DNA from: Paraburkholderia aromaticivorans | Lineage (GTDB): Bacteria; Pseudomonadota; Gammaproteobacteria; Burkholderiales; Burkholderiaceae | NCBI RefSeq assembly: GCF_012689525.1 | Contig: NZ_CP051516.1 | Coordinates: forward strand, 2,542,001-2,606,000 | DNA: 64,000 nucleotides | Direction of reading: 5' to 3' | Part shown: in pieces, positions 34,196 through 43,564 of the stretch | Layout: every line of letters begins with the position of its first letter | How positions within the stretch are numbered: the stretch's first letter is position 1 | Made by a program: the position numbers and the translations under genes | Notes under the pieces: model-generated | What the model saw: only the letters and a program-made list of their open reading frames with translations | Databases searched by the model: none | Told to the model about the DNA's origin: nothing

Positions 34196-34854
34196 CAGCA
34201 CCTCTTCAGACGGTAGCCCACGCCGCGCACGGTCACCACCTGATCCGCGCCGATCTTGCGCCGTAAGCTGTGCACGTGCACTTCGATGGTATTGCTGCCT
34301 ACTTCTTCGCCCCAGCCGTACAGCTTCTCTTCGAGCGCGGCCTTGGTGAACACGCGCGTGGGTTCTTCGATCAGCGCCTGCAGCAGCGCGAATTCACGCG
34401 GCACGAGCGGCAGTGGCTCGCCGGACTTGGTGACTTCGTGTGCGGCGGGGTCGAGCGTAAGCTCACCGTGCGCGTAGACCGGCTGCTTCTGGCCGGTCCG
34501 GCGTCTGAGCAGCGCACGCACGCGCGCGGCCAGTTCGTCGAGGTCGAATGGCTTGATCAGATAGTCGTCGGCGCCGGCGTCGAGGCCGCGAATCCGTTCG
34601 TCGACGGCATCGCGTGCCGTCAGGATGATGACCGGCGCGGCGCCGCCGCCCTTGCGATAGGCGTTGAGGACGTCGATGCCGTCCTTCTTCGGCAAGCCGA
34701 GATCGAGCAGCACGAGGTCGTACACGCCATTGCCGAGCGACAGCTCTGCCGCGCGGCCGTCTTCGGCCCAGTCGATCGCGTAGCCGGCGCGGCGCATCGC
34801 GCCCAAAACCGTTTCCGCAATCATGTCGTCGTCTTCGACCAGTAGCAGACGCAT
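34195..34854 (-). CDS. OmpR/PhoB-family response regulator
   Basis: A 219-aa DNA-binding regulator. The receiver domain has the acidic pocket (EDDD at 7-10), the phosphorylation site Asp51 in LLDLGLPKKDG and Lys in the DYLIKPFD loop. The C-terminal winged helix contains FALLQALIEEPTRVFTKAAL, SNTIEVHVHSLRRKIG and VRGVGYRL. It closely resembles QseB/PmrA. It is transcribed with the kinase gene away from the efflux operon, and the space between them carries 11-bp direct repeats that fit its binding mode. Confidence 0.95.
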   Translation of the reverse strand: MRLLLVEDDDMIAETVLGAMRRAGYAIDWAEDGRAAELSLGNGVYDLVLLDLGLPKKDGIDVLNAYRKGGGAAPVIILTARDAVDERIRGLDAGADDYLIKPFDLDELAARVRALLRRRTGQKQPVYAHGELTLDPAAHEVTKSGEPLPLVPREFALLQALIEEPTRVFTKAALEEKLYGWGEEVGSNTIEVHVHSLRRKIGADQVVTVRGVGYRLKRC

Positions 34855-34900
34855 GGTCTTTCCTCTCCCTTGTTGGCTCCGGCATTGTCCCGCCCGGTAG

Positions 34901-34982
34901 CTTAACGCTTCCTTATGGCTTGCTTATGTATTGCTGAAGGGACGCTGAAGGGAGGCTTAAATTGGCGTTAAGCATGTCTTAA
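34901..34982. promoter_or_regulatory. 11-bp direct repeats between response regulator and efflux operon
   Basis: Seven or so units spaced exactly 11 bp apart fill this stretch. On the + strand CTTA begins at 34901, 34912 and 34923; then GCTGAAGGGAC at 34933 and GCTGAAGGGAG at 34944, GCTTAAATTGG at 34955 and a related CGTTAAGC unit at 34966. Read on the - strand they give TTAAG-N6-TTCAG-N6-TTCAG, the form of PmrA/QseB boxes. An array of this length suggests cooperative binding of several regulator dimers controlling both divergent operons. Confidence 0.6.
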
Positions 34983-35061
34983 GCAGTCCATCAGCAGAAT
35001 CGGCTCCTGTTCCGCGGCATCCCTGCGCGGATGTCCCTCTTCTTCGTTCAGGAGCCGGATT

Positions 35062-36540
35062 TTGCCCGTTCTCAATGCCGCATCGGCGGCTATCTCGGCG
35101 GCAGTGTCTGAGTTGACCGCGACGGCCAACCCAGTGGTCAAACTCGCGCCGCCGTCATGGTCGCGGCTGCGCGCGCTGGTGCCGCTCTGCGCGCTGTTGA
35201 TGGGCGGCTGCACGTGGTATCACCGCGAGCCGCTCGCGCCGCGGGATACGTCCACCACCGCCCATTCGCTCGAACGCATCCGCATCGATCCGTCGAGCAT
35301 GCCGCTGCCGGAACTGGCCGCGCATCGCTTCGATCCGTCCGACGGGCTCGATAGCGACGAGGTCGCGATGCTCGCGGTCGCCAACAACCCCGACCTCAAG
35401 CTGGCCCGCGACGACCTCGGCATCTCCCGCGCGCAAGCCTACTCGGCGGGTCTGCTGCCGGACCCGCAACTGAGCATATCGAGCGACTATCCCGGACAGA
35501 TCGGCACCACGCGCGCGTTCAACTACGGTTTGAGCATGGACGTGATGGCGATCGTCCTGCGCAGCGCCAACAAACAATCCGCCGATGCCACCGTGGCCAA
35601 GACCGATCTCGGCTTGCTGTGGCAGGAATGGCAGATCGTCGGCGAGGCGCGGCAGTTGTTCATCAAGACGCGCTTCCAGCAGGACACACTGCCGCTTTTG
35701 CAGCGCCAGCGCGACCTCGCGCGCACGCGCTACGAACGCATGGCCGAAGCGCGCCGCGACGGCAACCTCACCGACGACACGCTCACTGCCGCGCTCACCG
35801 CCTATAGCGACGCCCGCAAGCAATACGCCGACGCCGAACGCGCAGCCGGGCAAACGCACCACGATCTGAACGCGCTGCTCGGCGTCTCGCCCGAGGTGCA
35901 GTTGCAACTCACCGGCGGCGAAAACATCGAGCCGCTCTCCGATACGACGCTCGATGCCGCGCTCGCCGGACTGCCTCGGCGCCGCCCGGATCTGATCGCG
36001 CTGCAAGCGGGCTACGAGGCACAGGAGCAGAAATATCGCGCCGCGATTCTCAGCCAGTTCCCGAGTCTGTCGGTGGGCTTCGTGCGGGCACGCGATACGT
36101 CGAACATCTACACGAGCGGCTTTCAGATCAACCTCAGCCTGCCGATCTTCAACCGCAATCAGGGCAACGTCGCAATCGAGCAAGCGACCCGCCAGCGTTT
36201 GCGCGACGAATATCAAACGCGGTTGAACGGCGCTTACGCGGACGTCGCGCATTTGCGCGCGGACAACACGATCCTCACGCGACAGTTGCAGCAAACCGAG
36301 GCCGCGTTGCCCGAGGTCGACGTCGCCGCCCAGCACGCGGCCGCGGCCTACGCGGAACACAACGTCGCGCTCGGCGCCTACACCGACGCGCAGAGCGCCG
36401 CGCTCGCCAAACAAATCGACGTCGCGACGTTACGCGAGTCGCTCGCCGAACAACGCGTCGGCTTGCAGGCGCTGCTCGGCAGCGCGATTCCCGACGCCTA
36501 CTCCACCGCTCTGACCTTCACCGACACTCATGCGAAATAG
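35062..36540 (+). CDS. TolC-like outer-membrane efflux lipoprotein (OMF)
   Basis: A 492-aa outer-membrane factor of the NodT/CusC kind. A long N-terminal extension leads to a lipobox ending in GGC (LCALLMGGC near residue 50). The two OEP repeats show ANNPDLKLARDDLGISRAQA and RRPDLIALQAGYEAQEQKYR. It forms the exit duct for the RND pump encoded next. The start is TTG, supported by CAGGAG seven bases before it; internal starts are not excluded. Its stop overlaps the adaptor ATG by 11 nt. Confidence 0.9.
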   Translation: MPVLNAASAAISAAVSELTATANPVVKLAPPSWSRLRALVPLCALLMGGCTWYHREPLAPRDTSTTAHSLERIRIDPSSMPLPELAAHRFDPSDGLDSDEVAMLAVANNPDLKLARDDLGISRAQAYSAGLLPDPQLSISSDYPGQIGTTRAFNYGLSMDVMAIVLRSANKQSADATVAKTDLGLLWQEWQIVGEARQLFIKTRFQQDTLPLLQRQRDLARTRYERMAEARRDGNLTDDTLTAALTAYSDARKQYADAERAAGQTHHDLNALLGVSPEVQLQLTGGENIEPLSDTTLDAALAGLPRRRPDLIALQAGYEAQEQKYRAAILSQFPSLSVGFVRARDTSNIYTSGFQINLSLPIFNRNQGNVAIEQATRQRLRDEYQTRLNGAYADVAHLRADNTILTRQLQQTEAALPEVDVAAQHAAAAYAEHNVALGAYTDAQSAALAKQIDVATLRESLAEQRVGLQALLGSAIPDAYSTALTFTDTHAK

Positions 36541-37645
36541 CCTGTCTTCAGCGCTGCGGCCGCGCATTGCCGCTGGTGCGATTTTTATCGCTTGCGCCAC
36601 GCTGCTGTACGCCGGCGTTCATCCGGCCCGCGCGGCAAGCGCCGACGCCGCCGATCAACCCGTGGTCGCCGTCCAGACCGTGCGCGTGCAGCGCGCCGAG
36701 ATTGCGCAGCCGGTGCGGGCGTATGGCGTCGTCGCGGCGTCCGCGTCGAACCTCACCACCGTCAATCTGCCGTACACCGCGCGCATCGTGCAGATGCGCG
36801 TGCAGTCCGGGCAAACCGTGACGCGTGCCACGCCGCTCTTCGTCGTGCAGGCCGATCCGGCCGCTGTGCTTGCGGCCACCCAGGCGAAAAGCGCCGTGAC
36901 GCTCGCACAAGGCGAGCTGGCGCGCACGCAATCGCTGTACGAGAAAGGACTCGCCACGCAGTCGCAACTCGCCAGCGCCCGCAAGGCCGCCGACGACGCG
37001 CAGCAGGCGCTCGCCGCGCAGAATCAGACCGGCGTGGCAAGCGGCAACAAGATCATCACCGCGCCGAACGACAGCGTCGTGCTGCAAGTTTCGGCCGCTC
37101 AAGGCGACCAGGTGCAGCCCGGCGCGGCGATCCTGCAACTCGCCGGCGGCAGCGGCAAGGACGCGCGCGCCAACGTGATGCTCGGCGTCGAGCCCGCCGA
37201 TGCCGCCGCGATCCACGCCGGCGACATCGTCACATTGCACGGCCTGTCCACGTCGCTCGCGAAGACTTCGGCGAATGGTCACGTGGCACTGGTCGGCGCC
37301 TCGGTGGATCAGCAGAGCCAGCTCGTCGACGTCGGCGCGAACGTGCCGCTCGGTCAGACGGCCTTCATTCCCGGCACGCGCGTGAGCGCCGATATCGCGA
37401 CCCGCAACGGCACGCACTGGATCGTGCCGCGCGCCGCCGTGTTGAAAGACGACAAAGGTGCGTACGTGTTCCAGATCACGTCACAGAACAAGGCGCGCCG
37501 CGTGGCGGTGACCACCCAGGTCGAGAACGGCGAGCGCTACGGCGTGGATGGCCCGCTCGACGCCGCGCAAGGACTCGTGGTCAGCGGCAACTATGAGTTG
37601 AAGGACGGCATGGCGGTGCGAACCAGCGGAGGCGCGCCGCGATGA
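36530..37645 (+). CDS. RND efflux periplasmic adaptor (HlyD/MFP family)
   Basis: A 371-aa membrane-fusion protein. A signal or anchor helix (IAAGAIFIACATLLYAGVHP) precedes a barrel-sandwich domain and an α-hairpin (AQGELARTQSLYEKGLATQS). The β-barrel region follows, with DIATRNGTHWIVPRAAVLKD near the end. It bridges the inner-membrane pump and the outer-membrane factor. It overlaps the OMF gene by 11 nt and the pump gene by 4 nt (ATGA). Confidence 0.92.
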   Translation: MRNSLSSALRPRIAAGAIFIACATLLYAGVHPARAASADAADQPVVAVQTVRVQRAEIAQPVRAYGVVAASASNLTTVNLPYTARIVQMRVQSGQTVTRATPLFVVQADPAAVLAATQAKSAVTLAQGELARTQSLYEKGLATQSQLASARKAADDAQQALAAQNQTGVASGNKIITAPNDSVVLQVSAAQGDQVQPGAAILQLAGGSGKDARANVMLGVEPADAAAIHAGDIVTLHGLSTSLAKTSANGHVALVGASVDQQSQLVDVGANVPLGQTAFIPGTRVSADIATRNGTHWIVPRAAVLKDDKGAYVFQITSQNKARRVAVTTQVENGERYGVDGPLDAAQGLVVSGNYELKDGMAVRTSGGAPR

Positions 37646-40600
37646 ATTTCGGTCAATGGATGCAGAAGCACCGGCGCTCGCTGCTGTTCGTGATCGCGTT
37701 GCTGGCGATAGCGGGCGCACTGACCGCGTTCCGTCTGCCGATCTCGCTGTTCCCGAACGTCGCGTTTCCGCGCGCGGTGGTCTCGCTCGACGCGGGCGAC
37801 CGCCCCGCGGAACAGATGGCCACGCTCGTCACGATGCCGGTCGAGGAAGCGCTGCGGCGCGTGCCGAACGTGCGCGACGTCGAATCGAAAACGAGCCGGG
37901 GCGCAGCCGAAATCTCGATCAATTTCGACTGGGGCACCGACATGGCGCAAGCCACCTTGCAGGCGCAGTCGGCCATCAGCGAGATTCTCGCGACCCTGCC
38001 GCAAGGCACCTCGATGCAGGTGCGTCGCATGGACCCGACCGTGTTTCCGGTGCTGGCGTATAGCCTCACGTCGCGGCAGCAGTCGCTCTCCGCGCTGCAC
38101 GATCTCGCGCAGTTCCAGATGCGGCCGTTGCTGTCCTCAGTGGAAGGCGTGGCGCGCGTCGACGTGACAGGCGGCGCGCAGGACGAGTTCGAAGTCGCGA
38201 TCGATCCCGCGCGACTCGCCGCGTACAAACTCTCGCTCTCCGATGTGTCGAAAGCGATCGGCGCGAGCAATGTGCTGATGGCGAACGGCCGCATCGAGGA
38301 TCACTACAAGCTCTACCTCGTGATCGCCAACACCACCATTACGCGGCTCGACGAACTTCGCAACGTCGTGGTGTCGGCCAACGGCGCGACGCAGATTCGC
38401 CTCGGCGACATCGCGACCGTACGCATGGGCGTGGTGCCGCAATGGATGCGCGTCACCGCCGACGGCCAGGACGCCGTGCTCATCAACGTGTATCAGCAAC
38501 CGGGCGCGAACAGCGTGGCAATGGCCAAGGCGATCCGCGCGAAGCTCGCCGACTTCCAGCATCAGATGCCGGCCGGCGTGCATCTGTCGAATTGGTACGA
38601 CCAGAGCGAACTGGTGATCGCCTCGGCCACCAGCGTGCGCGACGCGATCATGATCGGCGTGGTGCTGGCGGCGTTGACGCTATTTGCCTTTCTGCGCAAC
38701 TGGAAGATCACCGCAATCGCCGTCGCGCTGGTGCCGGTGGTGATGGCCGCGACGATTCTGTTGCTCGACGTGTTCGGCATGGGGTTCAACATCATGACGC
38801 TCGGCGGCATGGCCGCCGCCGTCGGTCTTGTGATCGACGATGCGATCGTGATGATCGAACACATCGTGCGGCGCATGCGCGAAGGCGGCGCGCGCGCTTT
38901 TCATGGCCGCGTGATGGCGGCGGCGCTCGAATTCACGCGGCCGCTGGCCGGGTCGTCGGCGGCGACGCTGATCATTTTCGTGCCGTTGGCGTTTCTATCC
39001 GGCGTGACGGGTGCGTTCTTCAAGGCGCTCTCCGTGACCATGGCGAGCGCGCTGTTCATTTCGTTTCTCGTCACGTGGCTCGCGGTGCCGATTCTGTGCG
39101 ACCGCTGGCTGAAACCGAAAGAAGCCGAGGAACATAAGGAAACCCGCTTCGCCTCGTGGATGAACCGGCGCTACGCGTTTCTGGTCGAGCGCGTCACCGC
39201 GCGGCCGGTGCTCGTGCTGCTGGGCCTGCTGCCGCTGATCGTGGTGGCCGCGTTCGCGTTCACTCGCGTGGGCAGCGGTTTCATGCCGAGCATGGACGAA
39301 GGCGGTTTCGTGCTCGACTATCACACCGAACCGGGCACCTCGGTGACCGAGACCGACCGGCTGATGAAGCAGATCGAAGGCATCATCCGCGCGAATCCGA
39401 ATGTCGCGACCTATTCGCGCCGGACCGGCGCCGGTCTCGGCGGCGATTTGAACGAGCCCAACAAGGGCGACTTCTTCGTGCGGCTGAAGTCCGGCAATCG
39501 CGAGCCGATCGACACCGTGATGGAAGAAATCCGCTCGAAGGTCGAGACTCAGGTGCCCGGCGTGAGTATCGAACTCGCGCAGTTGATGGAGGATCTGATC
39601 GGCGACCTGACGGCGGTGCCGCAACCGGTCCAGATCAAGATCTATTCCGACGACCCGAACACGCTCGAGACAATCGCGCGCAAAGTGGCGGCGCAGATCG
39701 GCAAGATCCAGGGCGTGGTGGATGTGAACGACGGCATCAATCCGGCCGGCGACGCCCTCGAATTGCACATCCGCCCGGAAGCGGCGGCGGCCGAGGGCAT
39801 GGACCCGCAGTCGATCGCGCAGGCCGTGTCCGACATGGTGGAAGGCAATGTGGCCACGCAATTCCAGAGCGGACCGAAAACGGTCGGCGTGCGCGTGCGC
39901 GTGGCCGGCGCGATGAAGCTCACGGATACGCAACTGGGACAGTTGCAGATTCGCGCGCCCGACGGCCATCTGTTCGCGCTCGATCGCGTCGCCGATCAGG
40001 TGACGGTGACTGGCCAGCCGGAGATCAGCCGAGACAATCTCAAACGGATGGTGGCGGTGACGGCGCGTATCGACGGCCGCGATCTGGGCTCGACGATCGC
40101 CGACGTGCAAAAGACGCTCAGCGATAAGAGCCTGTTGCCCAGCGGCGTGTATTACGAATTGGGCGGCCTGTACCAGCAGCAGCAGATTGCGTTCAAAGGG
40201 CTGCTGAGTGTGTTCGGTGCGGCGATTGCGCTCGTGTTCGGCTTGCTGCTGTTTCTCTACGAGCGCTTCCGTGTGGCGCTGGCGGTCATGGCGATGCCGT
40301 TGCTGGCGGCGGGCGCGGTGTTCATCGGCTTATGGATCACCGGCATCGAACTGAACATCTCCGCGATGATGGGGATGACGATGATCATCGGTATCGTGAC
40401 CGAGGTGGCGATTTTTTATGTGTCGGAGTTGCAGGGACTCGTGCGGGACGACGAGACGCCGTTCGAGGATGCGTTGCTGAGCGCCGGGCGCAATCGTCTG
40501 CGTCCCATCGCGATGACGACCATTGCCGCGATTCTGGCGCTGCTGCCGTTGGCTTTTGCGCTGGGCCAAGGGTCGGCGATGCAACAGCCGCTGGCGATTG

Positions 40601-40692
40601 CGATTATTTCGGGGTTGATTGTTCAGTTGCCGCTGGTGTTGCTGTTGCTGCCGGTGTTGTTGAAGTTGTTGATGAAGAAGGAAGCGATCTAG
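37642..40692 (+). CDS. RND-family efflux pump inner-membrane subunit
   Basis: A 1016-aa proton-driven pump with twelve predicted helices and two large periplasmic loops. TM4 contains GLVIDDAIVMIEHIVRRM with the paired Asp used for proton relay in drug-type (HAE) pumps; heavy-metal pumps have a different TM4. The sequence FMPSMDEGGFVLDYHTEPGT near residue 550 is closer to the CusA-like branch, so the substrate class is not decided. It ends with a basic KEAI tail. The upstream TCS probably controls it. Confidence 0.93.
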   Translation: MNFGQWMQKHRRSLLFVIALLAIAGALTAFRLPISLFPNVAFPRAVVSLDAGDRPAEQMATLVTMPVEEALRRVPNVRDVESKTSRGAAEISINFDWGTDMAQATLQAQSAISEILATLPQGTSMQVRRMDPTVFPVLAYSLTSRQQSLSALHDLAQFQMRPLLSSVEGVARVDVTGGAQDEFEVAIDPARLAAYKLSLSDVSKAIGASNVLMANGRIEDHYKLYLVIANTTITRLDELRNVVVSANGATQIRLGDIATVRMGVVPQWMRVTADGQDAVLINVYQQPGANSVAMAKAIRAKLADFQHQMPAGVHLSNWYDQSELVIASATSVRDAIMIGVVLAALTLFAFLRNWKITAIAVALVPVVMAATILLLDVFGMGFNIMTLGGMAAAVGLVIDDAIVMIEHIVRRMREGGARAFHGRVMAAALEFTRPLAGSSAATLIIFVPLAFLSGVTGAFFKALSVTMASALFISFLVTWLAVPILCDRWLKPKEAEEHKETRFASWMNRRYAFLVERVTARPVLVLLGLLPLIVVAAFAFTRVGSGFMPSMDEGGFVLDYHTEPGTSVTETDRLMKQIEGIIRANPNVATYSRRTGAGLGGDLNEPNKGDFFVRLKSGNREPIDTVMEEIRSKVETQVPGVSIELAQLMEDLIGDLTAVPQPVQIKIYSDDPNTLETIARKVAAQIGKIQGVVDVNDGINPAGDALELHIRPEAAAAEGMDPQSIAQAVSDMVEGNVATQFQSGPKTVGVRVRVAGAMKLTDTQLGQLQIRAPDGHLFALDRVADQVTVTGQPEISRDNLKRMVAVTARIDGRDLGSTIADVQKTLSDKSLLPSGVYYELGGLYQQQQIAFKGLLSVFGAAIALVFGLLLFLYERFRVALAVMAMPLLAAGAVFIGLWITGIELNISAMMGMTMIIGIVTEVAIFYVSELQGLVRDDETPFEDALLSAGRNRLRPIAMTTIAAILALLPLAFALGQGSAMQQPLAIAIISGLIVQLPLVLLLLPVLLKLLMKKEAI

Positions 40693-40753
40693 GCTGCGAA
40701 TTGCAGCCTGTGCGGCATTCCGGCCTGTGCGCCTGTGGTTCGCCGCAGGCGCA
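40692..40753. terminator. Two hairpins between convergent RND and hpnK genes
   Basis: Two inverted repeats lie between the convergent genes: GGCTGC/GCAGCC with a 5-nt loop (40692-40708) and TGCGCCTG/CAGGCGCA with a 10-nt loop (40728-40753). Neither is followed by a clear T tract, so they are at best weak or factor-assisted terminators for both strands. Confidence 0.45.
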
Positions 40754-40782
40754 CCTCCGATTCAGTCGAGGCAGTGAGAGAC

Positions 40783-41607
40783 CTATGTCTTCAACACATC
40801 CCCAAACCCGCCGACCCGGACCCCCGCCGCACGAATCGCCATAGCCACTTTCGGCGACAACAACGCGCGCAATTCATCCTCGTGCCGGTACATCCTCATC
40901 CCGTCGCTCAAAGCCCGCTCCCCCGCCACTGCGGGATGGCAGTAAATCTCGCCCACCCCATGCGGCAGATCGGCGAGCGCCGCCAGCCACGCCGCCTCAT
41001 CCATCCGGCCGCTATCCGCGATCCCCACCACATAATCGTTGTGCGCGATGCCGGCGTGATCCAGACGCGCCTTGACTCGCGCGATCCAGGGCCGCAACCA
41101 CAGCGGCGCATTCGCTTCGAACGGCAAGCGCATCGCCTTCATCCCATACTCGCGGCCGATGTCCAGAATCAGTCCGAGCACCGTCGGATGCAAATGAAAA
41201 TGCTTGTGCGTGTTGACATGGTCGAGCGTCAGACCGGTCTGCGCAAAGGCATCGAACTGCGCGCGAATTTCCCGCGCAAGCTGCATACGCACGTGCGGTA
41301 AGAAGAAGAACCGCACTCCGTCGCGCACCATGTTGTCGCCGAAGCGGCCATGCTCGTCGAGCAAGGCCGCAATCCCCGCGCGCGGCGTAACCGCGTCGCC
41401 GTCGGCCAGCACCAGATGCAGGCCGACACGCAACCGCGGCAACGCGCGGGCACGCGCCACCGCGTCGCCCGCAGCCGGTGCGCCGATCATCAGGCTCGCG
41501 GCGGTCAGCACGCCGTCGCGATGCGCCCGCTCGACCGCCAGATTCACTCGCGCGTGCAGGCCGAAATCGTCTGCGGTCACGATCAATGCGCGTGGCTTAG
41601 CCGCCAT
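40783..41607 (-). CDS. hpnK: Hopanoid-associated deacetylase HpnK (YdjC family)
   Basis: A 274-aa YdjC-fold enzyme. In hopanoid synthesis HpnK removes the acetyl group from the N-acetylglucosamine put on bacteriohopanetetrol by HpnI. The start ALIVTADDFGLHARVN has the metal-binding Asp-Asp, and VNTHKHFHLHP carries the His pair. A second conserved part is VGEIYCHPAVAG. It overlaps the upstream glycosyltransferase gene by 11 nt, fitting consecutive steps. It acts in the cytoplasm or at its membrane face. Confidence 0.92.
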   Translation of the reverse strand: MAAKPRALIVTADDFGLHARVNLAVERAHRDGVLTAASLMIGAPAAGDAVARARALPRLRVGLHLVLADGDAVTPRAGIAALLDEHGRFGDNMVRDGVRFFFLPHVRMQLAREIRAQFDAFAQTGLTLDHVNTHKHFHLHPTVLGLILDIGREYGMKAMRLPFEANAPLWLRPWIARVKARLDHAGIAHNDYVVGIADSGRMDEAAWLAALADLPHGVGEIYCHPAVAGERALSDGMRMYRHEDELRALLSPKVAMAIRAAGVRVGGFGDVLKT

Positions 41608-42871
41608 CCGACGCCTCCATCACATCCATCACATTCAACGCGCCGTTGCGCGCGGCCTTCGACCTGGAAGCCTCGACGGGCACGCGCGCACCGCGCCACA
41701 TTACATGCGAGCCGAACACGGCGGCGCACCACTGCAACACCAGCAACGTATCACGCAATGGCACCAGTGGCAGATCGCGCCAGAAGGTGCGCTCCCGACG
41801 CGCCGAGCGCAGATGCATCAACAGACGCGCGGCCAGACCGGCGGCCGTTCCGGTCGCGCTCGTGAACGCGGCCCACGCGTGCACCGCATCTGACGAAGTG
41901 GCCGCGAGGCCGGCGCTGAGCCACGCGCCGGCCAACAGCCAGGGCGTGGGAAAGGTGATGAAGAGGAACGCGAAACCCGGCGCGTTCACCGAGCGAATCG
42001 TGCGCAGCCAGCGTGTTTCGCGCTGCCACAACGCGGAAAACGTGGGCTCGATCACGTCGGTGGCCACCATCACGCGCGAGAGCACGGTTTGCAGGCCGAG
42101 GGCGCGCACGTGTTCGGCCAGCCAGTAATCGTCCGCGAGACAGTTTTTTAGCGCCTCGAATCCGCCGATGCGCTCGAGCGTCGCGCGCCGCAACGCAAGC
42201 GTCGCACCGAAGCCGAAGCGGCGCGAGCCGGCCGCGTGCGCGACCCGCACCGACGGCGCGAACCATTCGTTGATGAAGAGCGCGCCCACGCGCGGCCAGA
42301 AACCGCCGATGCCCCGCGCCACATAGAGACACGTGACCACGCCCACGCGCGGATCCGCGAGCGGCGCGGCCACGCTGTCCAGATAATCGGCTTCGACAGC
42401 GATGTCGCTGTCGGCAATCACGATCACCTCATGACGTGCCCGCGCCGCCATGTTGATCAGATTGCTGACCTTGGGATTGCTGCCGTGCACGCGCGTGTCG
42501 ATCGCGAGTTCGATGTCGTGCAATGGATAGGCAGCCTGCAAACGGCGCACCACGGCAATCGCGGGATCGTCCGGCGACGACACGCCGAGCACGAGTTGAA
42601 AATGCTCGTGACGCTGGTCGCAAAAGGTCCGCAGATTGTCGTACAGACGCGGCTCCGCGCCGCACAGCGGTTTGAGTACGCTGACGCCGACCTGTGCGAA
42701 GCGATGCAGCGGCTGCGAAGCGTGCGAAGTGGAATAAGCGGCGCGACCCGCCGCGCCGCGGCGCGAGCCAAAAAACGGCATCGCGACCGCCGCCAGCAGC
42801 GCGTAAAGCGACGCGCTTGCGCAGATGGCTAGCAGGACCCATTGACATACCGTCACTGCGTGCGCCGCCAT
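41597..42871 (-). CDS. HpnI-like hopanoid glycosyltransferase (first copy)
   Basis: A 424-aa family-2 glycosyltransferase with one N-terminal and two to three C-terminal transmembrane helices. Motifs seen are VSVLKPLCGAEPRLYDNL, the nucleotide-sugar DxD in IADSDIAVEADYL, NCLADDYWLAEHVRALG and the ETRWLRTIRS acceptor motif. The plan matches HpnI, which adds N-acetylglucosamine to bacteriohopanetetrol, and it is coupled with hpnK. A second HpnI-type gene (46846-48006) is next to hpnJ; one of the two may use a different sugar or lipid. The last 20 residues repeat MDVMEASD-like acidic sequence. Confidence 0.85.
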   Translation of the reverse strand: MAAHAVTVCQWVLLAICASASLYALLAAVAMPFFGSRRGAAGRAAYSTSHASQPLHRFAQVGVSVLKPLCGAEPRLYDNLRTFCDQRHEHFQLVLGVSSPDDPAIAVVRRLQAAYPLHDIELAIDTRVHGSNPKVSNLINMAARARHEVIVIADSDIAVEADYLDSVAAPLADPRVGVVTCLYVARGIGGFWPRVGALFINEWFAPSVRVAHAAGSRRFGFGATLALRRATLERIGGFEALKNCLADDYWLAEHVRALGLQTVLSRVMVATDVIEPTFSALWQRETRWLRTIRSVNAPGFAFLFITFPTPWLLAGAWLSAGLAATSSDAVHAWAAFTSATGTAAGLAARLLMHLRSARRERTFWRDLPLVPLRDTLLVLQWCAAVFGSHVMWRGARVPVEASRSKAARNGALNVMDVMEASDGG

Positions 42872-42883
42872 CGTCCCGTTCCG

Positions 42884-43234
42884 TCAGTGCTCGGCCAGCA
42901 CGAACGCCCTGCCGGTCAGGCGCAGATGAAGAATCACGAGCCAGCGCCGCGGACAATCCGCGGTGATCGCGACCGGCCGCGAGGGCCGGCTCGCGCCCGT
43001 GGCGAAGTGGCCCTGCAGCGCGAGTTCGAAGGCGGCGTGCGCGAACTGGCGCGTCACGATCACACCGCTGAGAATCACAGCGATGGCGAGCAGCCGGAAC
43101 GGCATGGAACTGAAGGCGCTTTGCGACACCGGCAGCACCAGCAGCACGAGGCACGCGAGCAACTCGGCGCCCATGGCGGTGAGCGAGGCCACCATCAGGT
43201 GGGCGCGCAGCATGTCGACGGTGGCTGGCTTCAT
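42884..43234 (-). CDS. Small membrane protein, unknown function, first gene of hopanoid unit
   Basis: A 116-aa protein with two hydrophobic segments (MGAELLACLVLLVLPV and LLAIAVILSGVIVTRQFAHA) and a basic C-terminal part. No family is recognised. It precedes the HpnI-like gene by 12 nt and is the first gene after a PmrA-like box. The frame is open upstream to 43357, but hydrophobic and coding character begin at the ATG at 43234 (MKPATVDMLRAH). Confidence 0.65.
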   Translation of the reverse strand: MKPATVDMLRAHLMVASLTAMGAELLACLVLLVLPVSQSAFSSMPFRLLAIAVILSGVIVTRQFAHAAFELALQGHFATGASRPSRPVAITADCPRRWLVILHLRLTGRAFVLAEH

Positions 43235-43564
43235 GGCTGGGTCTCGTGACCTGTGGGAATGCCGCGCGCCGTGATTCGACGCAGCTCGTCGGCGTGGAAA
43301 ATCGCCGACTGTCCATCCCATCGATGTGCTTACGATTGAACTGCAATGACGTTGCAACAGACCCGCCGCCGCGTGCCCGCGATGACGGCGCGACAGCGAC
43401 CTGTTGAGGGGCGATAGTAGCGATCCAAGCTGAAGGAAACCTTAAGGAAGAAAGCGTATAAAGCGGGTGATGAACAGGATGGTTAAACTTCGGATTACGG
43501 TTCCGCGCTTGCTTAAATATCGCGGCTGCCGTGCAATGAAACATCGAACGGAAATAACGGACTC
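43235..43564. other. 330-bp intergenic region between hopanoid unit and second TCS
   Basis: Divergent promoter region. It contains the 23-bp PmrA-like box with a -10-like hexamer (listed separately), followed toward the + strand gene by AT-rich sequence with GTATAAAG (43456-43463) and GCTTAAATATCG near 43510. These may serve the response-regulator gene. No coding sequence was recognised. Confidence 0.5.
43414..43449 (-). promoter_or_regulatory. PmrA/QseB-like box and -10 element, hopanoid unit 1
   Basis: Read on the - strand the site is CTTAAGGTTTCCTTCAGCTT, an imperfect 11-bp direct repeat of the PmrA-box form. Seven bases after it comes TACTAT (43414-43419), a good -10. The box would take the place of the -35, as in PmrA-activated promoters. 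It points to the small membrane protein, HpnI-like and hpnK genes, about 190 nt ahead. The same 23 bp occur at 49531-49553. Confidence 0.65.
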
